This document shows, piece after piece, positions 9,641 through 17,325 of a DNA stretch of 64,000 nt; the first letter of the stretch is position 1, and each line of letters starts with the position of its first letter. The notes under the pieces are model-generated. The model was not told the DNA's origin, did not search any database, and saw only the letters and a program-made list of their open reading frames with translations. Made by a program: the position numbers and the translations under genes. Source of the DNA: an uncultured Actinomycetes bacterium (GTDB taxonomy: Bacteria > Actinomycetota > CADDZG01 > WHSQ01); contig CALMBW010000019.1 in NCBI GenBank assembly GCA_937863385.1, positions 223,238-287,237 of the forward strand. Direction: 5' to 3'.

Positions 9641-9714
9641 TTCCACAGGAGCCGGCTCAGGCCCTCGCCATTGCATGCCCGGAGCCCCTCCGCCCCGGCC
9701 CGATCCCCACCCCC

Positions 9715-9765
9715 TAGCTGCCGCCTTGGGTCTGCCTCCCACCAACCCCGGAGCCACTCGCTCCG
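9715..9765. repeat. Solitary capped-array unit, copy A6 (reverse orientation, no cap)
   Basis: GCTGCCGCCTTGGGTCTGCC followed by CCCCGGAGCCACTCGCTCC matches the array units near 40.0-40.3 kb. It lies after the hydrolase terminator and points opposite to the unit at 7324, so the hydrolase gene is bracketed by convergent units. Confidence 0.7.
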
Positions 9766-9835
9766 CCTGGACCCCCAAGGGTGCTCTGCTCCGGGCGGCT
9801 CCCGGGTAGCGGCGAGGCGGAATTAGGGTGGGGCG

Positions 9836-10591
9836 ATGAGGCGGAAGACCTTGGCGGTGGCGGTGGCGATGGTGGTGGGGACGGTGGGAGCTGCCCTGGC
9901 GGGACCGGTGGCCAAGGCCCCCCGGGTGGAGCTGAAGGCAGCCACCACCGAGACGAAGCTGAAGGGCTTCGGAGTGGCTCGACCGGTGACCGGCCGCAAG
10001 GTCAAGGTCACGTTCTCGCATGACTCCGGTACAGGCTTTGAAGTGATCGCTGCCGAGAAGGTGAATGTCCGTGCCGACGGATCCTACGTAGCGAGTTTCG
10101 ATCGACCGCAAGACGGTAGCTGCAGGCTGACCGCTCGTTACCGAACGGGCAACGGCACGGCCACCGAAACCGAGGACCTGAGCTGCGTCCGGCCCGACTT
10201 CGGGACCGGAAGGGCAACCTTCCAAGGGGATACGTCCAAGACCATCGACGTCGAGATCGCTGAGAGCTCAAGCCAGCGCTCCTACGGCCTGATGTTCCGC
10301 AAGCATCTGGGGGCGGAGCGCGGGATGGCCTTCCTCTTCGGGAGCGAGTCCAGTGGAGCGTTCTGGATGATGAACACCCACATCCCCCTAAGCATCGCCT
10401 TCTACGACTCCACCGGCGAGATCGTCTCGATCCTCGACATGGACCCTTGTGACCCGGACGAGCAAGGCGAGTCTTGTCCGCTGTATGACCCCAACACCAG
10501 CTATGTCGGGGCGATCGAGGTCAATCAAGGTGCGCTCACCGAATGGGGTATCGAGGTGGGCGACATGGTAGTGGTGACCCAGGACCTCTAG
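9836..10591 (+). CDS. Secreted DUF192 protein
   Basis: A 251-residue exported protein with a signal peptide (KTLAVAVAMVVGTVGAALAG). The middle part (about 30-120) is a beta-rich region without a match I recognise, containing a cysteine pair (DGSCRLTARYR and EDLSCVRPDF). The C-terminal 125 residues are a DUF192 domain, shown by RSYGLMFRKHLG, GMAFLF and FWMMNTHIPLSIAFYDSTGEIV. DUF192 proteins are secreted, of unknown function, and found in bacteria and archaea. Translation starts at ATG 9836, downstream of AGGGTGGGG. It is monocistronic between two hairpins. Confidence 0.85.
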   Translation: MRRKTLAVAVAMVVGTVGAALAGPVAKAPRVELKAATTETKLKGFGVARPVTGRKVKVTFSHDSGTGFEVIAAEKVNVRADGSYVASFDRPQDGSCRLTARYRTGNGTATETEDLSCVRPDFGTGRATFQGDTSKTIDVEIAESSSQRSYGLMFRKHLGAERGMAFLFGSESSGAFWMMNTHIPLSIAFYDSTGEIVSILDMDPCDPDEQGESCPLYDPNTSYVGAIEVNQGALTEWGIEVGDMVVVTQDL

Positions 10592-10594
10592 GGA

Positions 10595-10620
10595 CCCGAC
10601 CCATGGCTGGGACGGGTTGG
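10595..10620 (+). terminator. Probable terminator after DUF192 gene
   Basis: CCCGACCCA and TGGGACGGG form a nine-pair stem with one A-A mismatch around a TGGC loop, immediately after the stop codon and followed by TTGGT. Confidence 0.5.
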
Positions 10621-10879
10621 TATCCCTGCTCCAAAGGGTTCACTTGCGCGAAGCCAGTTTCAGGCCTCCGGCGGTGCAGAGGTCCTTGGCGCTGCGGGTC
10701 ACGAACTCCGACACGTGACGAGAGCGGAGGCTGCGATGGGGGCGTTGGGGCCTCTTCACCGCCTCAGGAGGCGTCAACATCGGTCGCCGCGAGGCCTCCC
10801 CCACAAGACGGCAAGGTCCCTGACCTGGGGTCGAGGAGTTCACGCATGCATAAACGAGTGACTTCGCTACGATTCCGAC

Positions 10880-11506
10880 ATGAGCCAACGACCAACGAGC
10901 AAGAAGCTGGAGATGAAGAGAGCCCGCCGCGAAGCGGTGGAGCAGCAACGGCGGGAACGAGCTCGCGCAGCGCGACGCACTAACCTGGTGACGACAGGGA
11001 TCGCCGTTGTCGTGATCCTCGTCGTCGCCGGGCTTGCATTGCGGTCGAGACCCGAAGCCCTTCCGGATTCGTCCGAGGCACCCAAAGGCGTCGTTTCCAA
11101 GGAGATCGAAGAGCGCAACCATATCGAAGGACCGGTGGATTACCCCGACAACCCGCCGATGGGCGGGAACCATGCCCCCGTGTGGCAGAACTGTGGCTTC
11201 TACGACGACACGATCATCAAGGAACAAGCTGTGCACTCGCTCGAGCACGGTGCCGTCTGGGTCACCTACGATCCCAGCATCCCCCAAGAGGACAAGGACC
11301 GATTGGAGCAGATGGCGCAGGCCGAAGGTTTCCTATTGGTGTCCGCCTACGACGGTCAGCCCTCACCGATAGTTGCGACCGGGTGGGGGCGTCAGCTCGA
11401 CTTCGAGGAAGCCGATGATCCAGACCTTGCGCGATTCGTCAGCTACTTCCAGGTAGGGCCGCAGACGCCGGAACCGGGAGCCCCTTGCACGGGCGGGACG
11501 ATGTGA
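10880..11506 (+). CDS. DUF3105 membrane-anchored protein
   Basis: A 208-residue protein: a basic cytoplasmic N-terminus (about 34 residues rich in R and K), one transmembrane helix (about 36-55) and an external DUF3105 domain. The family signature is unmistakable: NPPMGGNHAPVWQNCG followed by AVHSLEHGAVWVTY. The conserved histidines and cysteine suggest metal binding; no biochemical role is established. It overlaps the next gene (DUF305) by four bases, an operon arrangement seen in other actinobacteria and usually read as metal-related. A 290-bp leader upstream shows no gene. Confidence 0.88.
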   Translation: MSQRPTSKKLEMKRARREAVEQQRRERARAARRTNLVTTGIAVVVILVVAGLALRSRPEALPDSSEAPKGVVSKEIEERNHIEGPVDYPDNPPMGGNHAPVWQNCGFYDDTIIKEQAVHSLEHGAVWVTYDPSIPQEDKDRLEQMAQAEGFLLVSAYDGQPSPIVATGWGRQLDFEEADDPDLARFVSYFQVGPQTPEPGAPCTGGTM

Positions 11507-12720
11507 CGAGCCCCTCGGCATCCAGTGATGCCGGGACACTGGCCGACGAAGTGTCCCCTTCCCGGCGATGGGACGAGCCGGCGGTTCTGATCGCACTGGT
11601 CGCGATCCTGGTCGGTGCAGTTTGGGCCGCTCTCCTCTCGGCTCCGTCAACACCATCATCCGACTCTCCCGAAGCCGGGTTCGCGCGGGACATGATGCGA
11701 CACCACGCGCAAGCGGTGGAGATGGCCGAGATCGTCCGCCCCAGAACGCAGGACGAGACGATCCGCATCCTCGCGACTGACATCGCGCTTACCCAGCAGG
11801 CGCAGATCGGGCAGTTCCAAGGTTGGTTGGCGGCCTGGGGCCTGCCGATAAATGTGTCGGGTCAGCAGATGGCGTGGATGGGACACCCCACCATGGGGCT
11901 GATGACCGGGCTCGCCACCGACGAGGAGATTGACGAGCTCCGTCAACTTCCCCCGCCCGAGATGGATGCGAGATTCTTGCAGATGATGATCCCTCACCAC
12001 CGGGCGGCCTTGGGGATGGCCCGGGGAGCGCTCGCGCTGACGGAATCGCCCCCGGTCGTAGAGGCCGCGCAGAAGACGCTCCAGGCGCAGGGGGCCGAGA
12101 TACAGCAGATGCAGGATCTGTTGGAAGCACGCGGCTACCCGCGAGTGCCACCGGAAGAAACCATGATGCCGCCGATGGCCGCTCACGGCGACACGGGGGC
12201 GGGTGCGTTGCGAGACATCCTGCGGCTCGCTCCCATCGGGATCGGCCTGCTCGCCCTGGCCTGGCTCGTGATCGACTCGATGCGACGACGACAGATATGG
12301 GCTGGCCTCGAAGGTCCGGCACGCGACTACAACCCTTTGTTCCGAGCCATCGCCTTGATCTCCATCGGGCTCTCGGGGTTGATCCACGTAGGGCTCACTC
12401 CCGAACACCTGGAGGAGTCGACTGCGACGGGCGTTTTCTTCGGCGCATCCGGCGTCGTCTTGTTACTGATAGCGGCGTGGCTTCTGGCGTGGCCCCGAAG
12501 CGCCGGCTTCGCGGTAGGGGCAACGACGAGCGTGGCTCTCATCGTCGTATACCTGCTCTCGCGCACAACAAGCATCTTCGGAGACATTGAACCGTTCGAC
12601 GCGCTCGGCATCGTAACGGTGCTGATCGAGGTCGTCGCGGTAGTCGTATGTCTCGTCCTAGTGAGATCTCAAACGGGGGAAGCCGCCGCGGCCAACCATG
12701 CGCTAGAACCGAGCGACTAG
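11503..12720 (+). CDS. DUF305 protein fused to a C-terminal multi-pass membrane domain
   Basis: A 405-residue protein. After one N-terminal helix (about 28-48) comes a DUF305 four-helix ferritin-like domain (about 58-225) with the paired histidine motifs FARDMMRHHAQAV and MMIPHHRAALGMA. Unlike standard DUF305 proteins it continues with about 150 residues holding five hydrophobic helices (one near 240, the rest between 285 and 390). DUF305 proteins bind copper or silver in several bacteria, so metal handling is the best inference together with DUF3105 upstream. GTG 11503 overlaps the preceding stop (ATGTGA context); TTG 11485 is an alternative. A hairpin with T-tract follows. Confidence 0.82.
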   Translation: MTSPSASSDAGTLADEVSPSRRWDEPAVLIALVAILVGAVWAALLSAPSTPSSDSPEAGFARDMMRHHAQAVEMAEIVRPRTQDETIRILATDIALTQQAQIGQFQGWLAAWGLPINVSGQQMAWMGHPTMGLMTGLATDEEIDELRQLPPPEMDARFLQMMIPHHRAALGMARGALALTESPPVVEAAQKTLQAQGAEIQQMQDLLEARGYPRVPPEETMMPPMAAHGDTGAGALRDILRLAPIGIGLLALAWLVIDSMRRRQIWAGLEGPARDYNPLFRAIALISIGLSGLIHVGLTPEHLEESTATGVFFGASGVVLLLIAAWLLAWPRSAGFAVGATTSVALIVVYLLSRTTSIFGDIEPFDALGIVTVLIEVVAVVVCLVLVRSQTGEAAAANHALEPSD

Positions 12721-12812
12721 CTTTGCTGCTCTTTCACGGCCACCTGCGGATCCACGATACGAGCCGTAGCAGATAGATGGCAGCGGGCACGGTCGCTGAC
12801 TACAAAGAAGCA

Positions 12813-12838
12813 GAGAGGATGGCGGCCCCGCCTCTTTT
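12813..12838 (+). terminator. Possible terminator after the DUF305 fusion gene
   Basis: AGAGG pairs with CCTCT around a GC-rich inner part (GGCGGCCCCGCC), followed directly by TTTTT. The rest of 12721-12889 between the convergent genes shows nothing further. Confidence 0.45.
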
Positions 12839-12889
12839 TGCTACGGGGATCCGAGGGCCAGACGAGAGATCTCGGGACCGAGTCTCGGA

Positions 12890-13795
12890 TCACAGGTAGA
12901 CGGGTAACTTTCGGAATCCTTCAGGCTCACACTGGATCGTTGAGTGGGTCACGCCGTAGTCGGTAGCCAAGAGACTGAGGATCGCGTCCAGGACGCTCGC
13001 CCAATCTGACCCGTCCGCCACAACGACGTGAGCCGATGCAGTTTCCATCCCCGACGTAAGCGTCCACACATGAAGATCGTTGACCGCCACTACTCCGTCG
13101 ATGGCCTCCATCCGGCGTCGCATCTCGTCGACATCGAGACCCGGCGGCGCGATCTCCAGGATGATGCGGACCGCCTCAGCCGTTAGTCGATAGGTTCGGG
13201 GAAGGACGAACAGACCGATCAACGCTGCGATAAGTGGATCGACATACGTCCACCCGGTTAGCGAGACCACGATCGCGGCAATGATGACACCGACCGACCC
13301 CAGCAGATCCGAAAGCACTTCGAGGAAAGCGCCCCGTACGTTCAAGCTCTCCTTCGCCCCGGCGGCCAGAAGCCAGAAGCTCGCTAGGTTCACGAGCAGC
13401 CCGACCGACGCGACGATCAGCATAGGGATGCCCAAGACCTCGGATGGCTCGGTGAAGCGGCGGTAGGCCTCGTACAAGATGTAGGCGGCCACCCCGAACA
13501 GGAGGATGCCGTTGGCGAGGGCGGCGAGTACCTCCAATCTGTAGGTGCCGTAGGTCCGCTGCGCCGTTGCAGGACGCTGTGCGAAGTGGATCGCCGCTAG
13601 CGCCATCCCTAGCCCGAGAACATCCGTTCCCATATGTGCGGCATCGGATAGTAGAGCGAGAGAACCAGAAAGAACCCCGCCCACGATCTCGGCGGCCATG
13701 TACGTGGCGGTGAGAACGAAAGCGATCTTCAACCGGCCTTTGTGATAAGCAGCAGCTGAGCTCAGCGCTCCGGGAGTACCGGTTGATCCGCTCAC
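12890..13795 (-). CDS. Cation diffusion facilitator (CDF) metal exporter
   Basis: A 301-residue CDF transporter with six transmembrane helices and a C-terminal cytoplasmic metal-sensing domain (about 205-300). It resembles ZitB/CzcD: the first transport-site motif DAAHMGTD is intact, but the second, usually HVLxD, reads EVLSDLLGS, so a glutamate replaces the metal-binding histidine. This could alter metal choice. GTG 13795 is preferred because AAAGGAGG lies ten bases upstream; an upstream reading into 13912 would cross a dispersed repeat. It extrudes a divalent metal, probably zinc, in exchange for protons. It may belong with the nearby DUF305/DUF3105 metal-related genes, though it is convergent with them. 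Confidence 0.9.
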   Translation of the reverse strand: MSGSTGTPGALSSAAAYHKGRLKIAFVLTATYMAAEIVGGVLSGSLALLSDAAHMGTDVLGLGMALAAIHFAQRPATAQRTYGTYRLEVLAALANGILLFGVAAYILYEAYRRFTEPSEVLGIPMLIVASVGLLVNLASFWLLAAGAKESLNVRGAFLEVLSDLLGSVGVIIAAIVVSLTGWTYVDPLIAALIGLFVLPRTYRLTAEAVRIILEIAPPGLDVDEMRRRMEAIDGVVAVNDLHVWTLTSGMETASAHVVVADGSDWASVLDAILSLLATDYGVTHSTIQCEPEGFRKLPVYL

Positions 13796-13873
13796 TCTCG
13801 GTTCGCCTCCTTTTGTCCGGACCCGAATATAGGACTCTGCGCTGCATAGCGGACGCGGATGGACATCGAGGAC

Positions 13874-13920
13874 GCCGGGGATCTGCGGGGCGGGCGAGAT
13901 GGGCTCGGGCACCAGGCGGG
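13874..13920. repeat. Dispersed repeat D, copy 1
   Basis: The segment GCCGGGGATCTGCGG ... GAGATGGGCTCGGGCACC matches 15101-15160, beside tRNA-Sec, with a small internal deletion. Here it lies just upstream of the CDF transporter. Confidence 0.7.
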
Positions 13921-13968
13921 ATCTTCACGCGACAGACTTGTCCCGGCCGTCACCTTCCTTCTGGCGAT

Positions 13969-14676
13969 CTAACTCCTCCGAGTACCCTCGCTCGCTTCTC
14001 CATCATGTCTGAGATCCGACCCCTGAGAAAGTTCGTCGTCCCTTTCGCGTCTGCGGCGCCTTAGGACTTCGGCCACCACAGGGAGGACCGAAAGAAGAAC
14101 GACCGCAATGATGACTAGCGCAAAGTTGTCCCGCACTATCGGTATTGCACCGAACAAGTAGCCGGCAACCAGGAAGCCCACGATCCAAACCACGCCGCCG
14201 ATAACATTGAAGGCCAGGAATCTCCTGTACTGCATGCGTACGACACCGGCAACGAAAGGAGCGTATGTCCGCACTATGGGGGCGAAACGCGCGATGACGA
14301 TCGCCTTCCCGCCGTACTGACGGTAAAAATCTTCCGTACGCCGAAGGTGCGATGTCTTCAGGATGCGCGCATCGGGTTTGAAGATTCCTGGTCCCACCTT
14401 GGAGCCGATCCAGTAGTTCGTCGAGTCCCCAATGACCGCGGCCGCGATCAGAAGTACTGCCAAGAGGCCAAGATTGATGGACCCTTCTGCCGCGAGAGCG
14501 CCCGCCGCGAACAGGAGGGAGTCGCCGGGCAGAAAAGGGGTGACGACCAATCCCGTCTCGCAAAAGATGATCACGAAGAGGATCACGTAGGTCGCCGCAC
14601 CGTACTTGTCGATGAGCTCGGCTAGGTACTTGTCTATATGGATGAGAAAGCTAAATGCATCTTGCAGGAGTTCCAA
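13969..14676 (-). CDS. DedA-family membrane protein
   Basis: A 235-residue DedA (SNARE-associated/VTT) protein. Family hallmarks include FCETGLVVTPFLPGDSLLF, the basic motif near GDSTNYWIGSKVG, and RFAPIVRTYAPFVAGVVRM, with about five hydrophobic segments and a charged C-terminal tail (about 205-235, rich in R, E and D). DedA proteins act as lipid scramblases or flippases affecting membrane homeostasis. The best start is TTG 14676, with no strong Shine-Dalgarno. It lies in a minus-strand run with the zinc-ribbon gene upstream and the CDF gene downstream. Confidence 0.9.
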   Translation of the reverse strand: MELLQDAFSFLIHIDKYLAELIDKYGAATYVILFVIIFCETGLVVTPFLPGDSLLFAAGALAAEGSINLGLLAVLLIAAAVIGDSTNYWIGSKVGPGIFKPDARILKTSHLRRTEDFYRQYGGKAIVIARFAPIVRTYAPFVAGVVRMQYRRFLAFNVIGGVVWIVGFLVAGYLFGAIPIVRDNFALVIIAVVLLSVLPVVAEVLRRRRRERDDELSQGSDLRHDGEASEGTRRS

Positions 14677-14754
14677 GAGAATGCCTGTACTACGATCCGG
14701 CTACAACGGAGGGGCTGCGGTGGCGATCCCGCGCCTCGCGCCGATCCAGGTTTC

Positions 14755-14985
14755 TCAACCCCCGAACTCGAAGAGCTCGCCCAGCAGATTCTTCTTCTTC
14801 TTGGGGCGCTCGCGATGATCTCCCCCTGAGCTCCGCGGAAGGTCGCTCCCCCCTTCCGACCGCTCAATAACCTTGTCGAGTTCGCCCCGATCGAGCCATA
14901 CACCCCGACACTTTGGGCAGTAGTCGATCTCGATCCCCTGACGCTCGGACATCATCAATTGAGTGCCGTCTACTGGACAGTCCAT
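14755..14985 (-). CDS. Small TFIIB-type zinc-ribbon protein
   Basis: A 76-residue protein. The first 43 residues form a zf-TFIIB zinc ribbon: one metal knuckle in MDCPVDG (only one cysteine seen) and a second in YCPKCRGVWLDRGELDKV. A short charged linker (HRERPKKKKN) leads to an end LLGELFEFGG. These proteins are common, usually encoded alone, and of unknown function; the ribbon probably has a structural or protein-binding role. ATG 14985 is the natural start. It lies upstream of DedA with 78 bp between them. Confidence 0.85.
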   Translation of the reverse strand: MDCPVDGTQLMMSERQGIEIDYCPKCRGVWLDRGELDKVIERSEGGSDLPRSSGGDHRERPKKKKNLLGELFEFGG

Positions 14986-15074
14986 CCGCCCATACTAGGC
15001 GTCTGAGCCACCCGGGTTGCACCACGCCTGCATCAGGCGCGCGAAGCCGCAGGTCAGCGCCGAGAGGCGACGGG

Positions 15075-15106
15075 GGCGGAGGCGGACGGGGATCGAACCC
15101 GCCGGG
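15075..15106. repeat. Duplicated 3' end of tRNA-Sec
   Basis: Thirty-two bases identical to 15196-15227, covering the T-arm and 3' acceptor strand of the tRNA-Sec gene (read on the minus strand GGGTTCGATCCCCG ...). No 5' half of a tRNA precedes it, so it is a partial copy 121 bp downstream of the true 3' end. This is the pattern left by integration at a tRNA 3' end or by a partial gene duplication. Confidence 0.85.
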
Positions 15107-15160
15107 GAGCTGCGGAGCAGCGGGGCGGGTGAGATGGGCTCGGGCACCGGGCGGGGTCCG
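15101..15160. repeat. Dispersed repeat D, copy 2
   Basis: Matches 13874-13920 over GCCGGGGA, GCGGGTGAGATGGGCTCGGG and CACCGGGCGGGG. It fills the gap between intact tRNA-Sec and its duplicated 3' fragment. Confidence 0.7.
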
Positions 15161-15194
15161 ACTTCGCCAAAGAAGACGCCGAGGGCGTCGAAGT

Positions 15195-15289
15195 TGGCGG
15201 AGGCGGACGGGGATCGAACCCGCCGGGCCGGGGTCACCGGCCCCACCGGTTTTGAAGACCGGGGAGGACACCAGTCCTCTTTCGCCTCC
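15195..15289 (-). tRNA. selC: tRNA-Sec (anticodon UCA)
   Basis: Read on the minus strand, the gene begins GGAGGCGAAAGAGGAC. It has an extended acceptor stem, a long six-pair D-stem (GAGGAC/GTCCTC around TGGT), an anticodon stem CCGGT/ACCGG enclosing the loop CTTCAAA with anticodon TCA, a long variable arm (GGGGCCGG..CCGGCCC-type), and a T-arm with GGGTTCGATCCCC. The discriminator G and CCA are encoded at 15198-15195. These are all hallmarks of selenocysteine tRNA and not of tRNA-Ser, which lacks the UCA anticodon. It implies that the organism makes selenoproteins; selA, selB and selD are not in this window and I saw no selenoprotein here. Confidence 0.93.
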
Positions 15290-15613
15290 AGGAGGCAATG
15301 GTAGGGGCACGGAGGATCAAGCGAGAAAAAGGCGTTAGGGCGCAACGGCGAGGGGTTTTATGGTGCCCGCACTGCCTGGAAGAACGACCGGTGAACAGCG
15401 GTTGAAACAGAGGGAAGGCCCGCCAGAGAGCGCGAAAAGGCTGGGGAGGTCGTGCGACGCAGCGTGGCGAACTAGTCACTCAGAGCGTCGAAACCACCCT
15501 AATGGGCCATTGTTCGGCACAAACCGGACAAATACTTTGAGAGCCACAGGCAGCCACAAGGGCTGCGGCGGCTCGATTGGGGCGGCGGGTACCGCTCAGG
15601 GGGAGTTTGCAGT
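15290..15613. other. Intergenic region upstream of tRNA-Sec and the SigH-like gene
   Basis: About 320 bases between divergent transcription units. It should hold the promoters of both, but I see no convincing consensus boxes, no ORF with a ribosome-binding site and no repeat-family member. Confidence 0.5.
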
Positions 15614-16267
15614 ATGGCCATGACGAAGACGGTGGGGGCCGAGCTCGAATCGCTCGAAGACCACGAGCTCGTCGAGCAGGTTCGGGCGGGCAGCGAGCGT
15701 TCGCTCGAGGCGCTGCTAGCGCGCTATCGGAACTTCGCGCGGTCCAAGGCACGCTCCTACTTCCTCGCCGGCTCCGACAAGGAAGACGTCGTCCAGGAAG
15801 GCATGATCGGTCTCTACAAAGCCATCCGTGATTTCGACCTCACACAAGAGACGCCGTTCAGAGCTTTCGCTGAACTATGCATCTCCCGCCAGATCCTCAC
15901 CGCCATCAAAACCGCCAACCGCCAGAAGCATCAGCCGCTGAACTCCTCGGTGTCGCTCGACGCTCCGGTCTATAGCGAGGACACCGGCGAACGCACCGTC
16001 GGAGACAACATCGCGGCCCCCCTAACGGCCGATCCGATCGAGCTCGTGATCTCGGCAGAAGAGATCGAGGCACTCCGGGACTCGATGCGAGACAACCTGA
16101 CCCAGCTCGAGAGTGACGTGCTCCGCTTGTACATGGATGGCAAGTCCTACGAGGACATTGCCGGCGCCTTGGGGAACCACGTCAAGTCCATCGACAACGC
16201 GCTCCAGCGCATCAAGCGCAAGCTCCAGCGCCACCTAGACGCCCGCCGCGACCTCTCCCACGGCTAA
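15614..16267 (+). CDS. SigH-like RNA polymerase sigma factor
   Basis: A 217-residue sigma-70-family factor, almost exactly the length of Bacillus SigH, which it resembles. Region 2 (about 17-90) contains ARYRNFARSKARSYFLAG, DKEDVVQEGMIGLYKAIRDF and FAELCISRQILTAIKTANR; region 4 (about 150-210) contains LTQLESDVLRLYMDGKSYEDIAG and a helix-turn-helix (HVKSIDNALQRIKRKL). SigH-type factors in actinobacteria are alternative sigmas, not proof of sporulation. No anti-sigma gene is adjacent. GGGGAG precedes ATG 15614 at a workable distance. A copy of dispersed repeat B follows within four bases of the stop. Confidence 0.88.
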   Translation: MAMTKTVGAELESLEDHELVEQVRAGSERSLEALLARYRNFARSKARSYFLAGSDKEDVVQEGMIGLYKAIRDFDLTQETPFRAFAELCISRQILTAIKTANRQKHQPLNSSVSLDAPVYSEDTGERTVGDNIAAPLTADPIELVISAEEIEALRDSMRDNLTQLESDVLRLYMDGKSYEDIAGALGNHVKSIDNALQRIKRKLQRHLDARRDLSHG

Positions 16268-16269
16268 CG

Positions 16270-16320
16270 TTTTTACCGAAGAATCACGCGCTTATCCAAC
16301 GCGTTCTTGACGCGAAAAAT
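16270..16320. repeat. Dispersed repeat B, copy 1
   Basis: GTTTTTACCGAAGAATCACG, then CGCTTATCCAACGCG and a weaker GAAAAAT end. It contains the inverted repeat ACGCG-CTTATCCAA-CGCGT. Other copies are near 32.40, 47.93, 48.57, 53.22 and (degenerate) 54.55 kb; most lie directly after a stop codon in the same orientation, as here. Confidence 0.8.
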
Positions 16321-16442
16321 CTCCGCAGAGCTCCTCGTGCTGGAGTGAAGCCTGGCGCCGTCACGCTTTGCCTCATCCCCTGCCTGCAGACGGGCAAGCA
16401 GCGTTCCAGAACACAGCGATGAGTACGCGCTAGCCTGGGGCC

Positions 16443-17306
16443 GTGATCCAGTTCTTCGATGACCTCGAGCTCAACAACCCCGTCCTCATAGCGGCCTTCC
16501 AGGGATGGAACGACGCCGGTGATTCGGCCTCGTTCGCGGCGTCACATCTTGCACGCGTGTGGGATGCACAGCGCATCGCGTCCATCGACCCAGAGGAGTT
16601 CTACGACTTTCAGAACATGCGGCCAAACGTACGTCTCATCGACGGAGAGACCCGCAACCTCGTGTGGCCGACCAACGAGTTCTGGGCTGCTACCACCCAA
16701 GACGAAAAGCACGACATCTTGATCCTTCAGGGGATCGAACCCAACCTGAAGTGGCGAACGTTCTCACAGTTGGTTGTGGACGTTGCCCAGAGATTCGAGG
16801 TCAGCTTCGCACTGACATTGGGCGCGCTACTGGCCGACGTGCCGCACTCCCGGCCCGTACCCGTGACCGCTACTGCTGTGGACCAAGAGCTGATAGCTCG
16901 ACTGGGTCTCGCACGCTCGCGTTACGAAGGACCCACCGGCATAGTGGGCGTTCTGCACGATGCGCTGGCACGCCAAGGGATCCCCGCCGCAAGTTTGTGG
17001 GCGGCGGTCCCCCACTACCTCGCGGTCAGTCCCAACCCAAAGGCTGCCTTGGCATTGGTCGATAAGACGGTCGAGCTGACCCGCATCCCCGCGGACACCG
17101 GCGAACTGCACGCTGCCACACAGGCATACGAAGATCGCGTCGCCGAGATCGTCGACGAAGACGAAGACGTCCAGAACTACATCGCGCTCCTCGAAGAACG
17201 TGCCGATGAAGCGTTGCGGGAAGAGATGGTCGACATCTCCGACCTACCCTCGGGCGACGCCATCGCCGAAGAGCTCGAACGATTCCTTCGCGAGCACGGC
17301 GACTAG
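16443..17306 (+). CDS. PAC2-family protein
   Basis: A 287-residue protein of the PAC2 (proteasome assembly chaperone 2-like) family. Diagnostic stretches are PVLIAAFQGWNDAGDSAS near the N-terminus, IDPEEFYDFQNMRPNVRL, and the domain end around GILHDA/GVLHDALARQGIPAASLWAAVPHY. The acidic C-terminal region (about 225-287) is helical and probably oligomerises. Bacterial PAC2 proteins occur mainly in actinobacteria; a link to proteasome biology is suspected by homology only. GTG 16443 is the start. The gene converges on the subtilase with a 19-bp gap. Confidence 0.9.
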   Translation: MIQFFDDLELNNPVLIAAFQGWNDAGDSASFAASHLARVWDAQRIASIDPEEFYDFQNMRPNVRLIDGETRNLVWPTNEFWAATTQDEKHDILILQGIEPNLKWRTFSQLVVDVAQRFEVSFALTLGALLADVPHSRPVPVTATAVDQELIARLGLARSRYEGPTGIVGVLHDALARQGIPAASLWAAVPHYLAVSPNPKAALALVDKTVELTRIPADTGELHAATQAYEDRVAEIVDEDEDVQNYIALLEERADEALREEMVDISDLPSGDAIAEELERFLREHGD

Positions 17307-17325
17307 CGAGCGATAGCCCGAAGCC

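Noticed and set aside
13795..13912. Extended N-terminus of the CDF transporter
   Set aside because: The extra 39 residues translate dispersed repeat D; GTG 13795 has a good ribosome-binding site and matches the family start.
15101..15172. A second tRNA next to tRNA-Sec
   Set aside because: Only the T-arm and 3' acceptor strand are repeated; there is no matching 5' acceptor strand, D-arm or anticodon arm.
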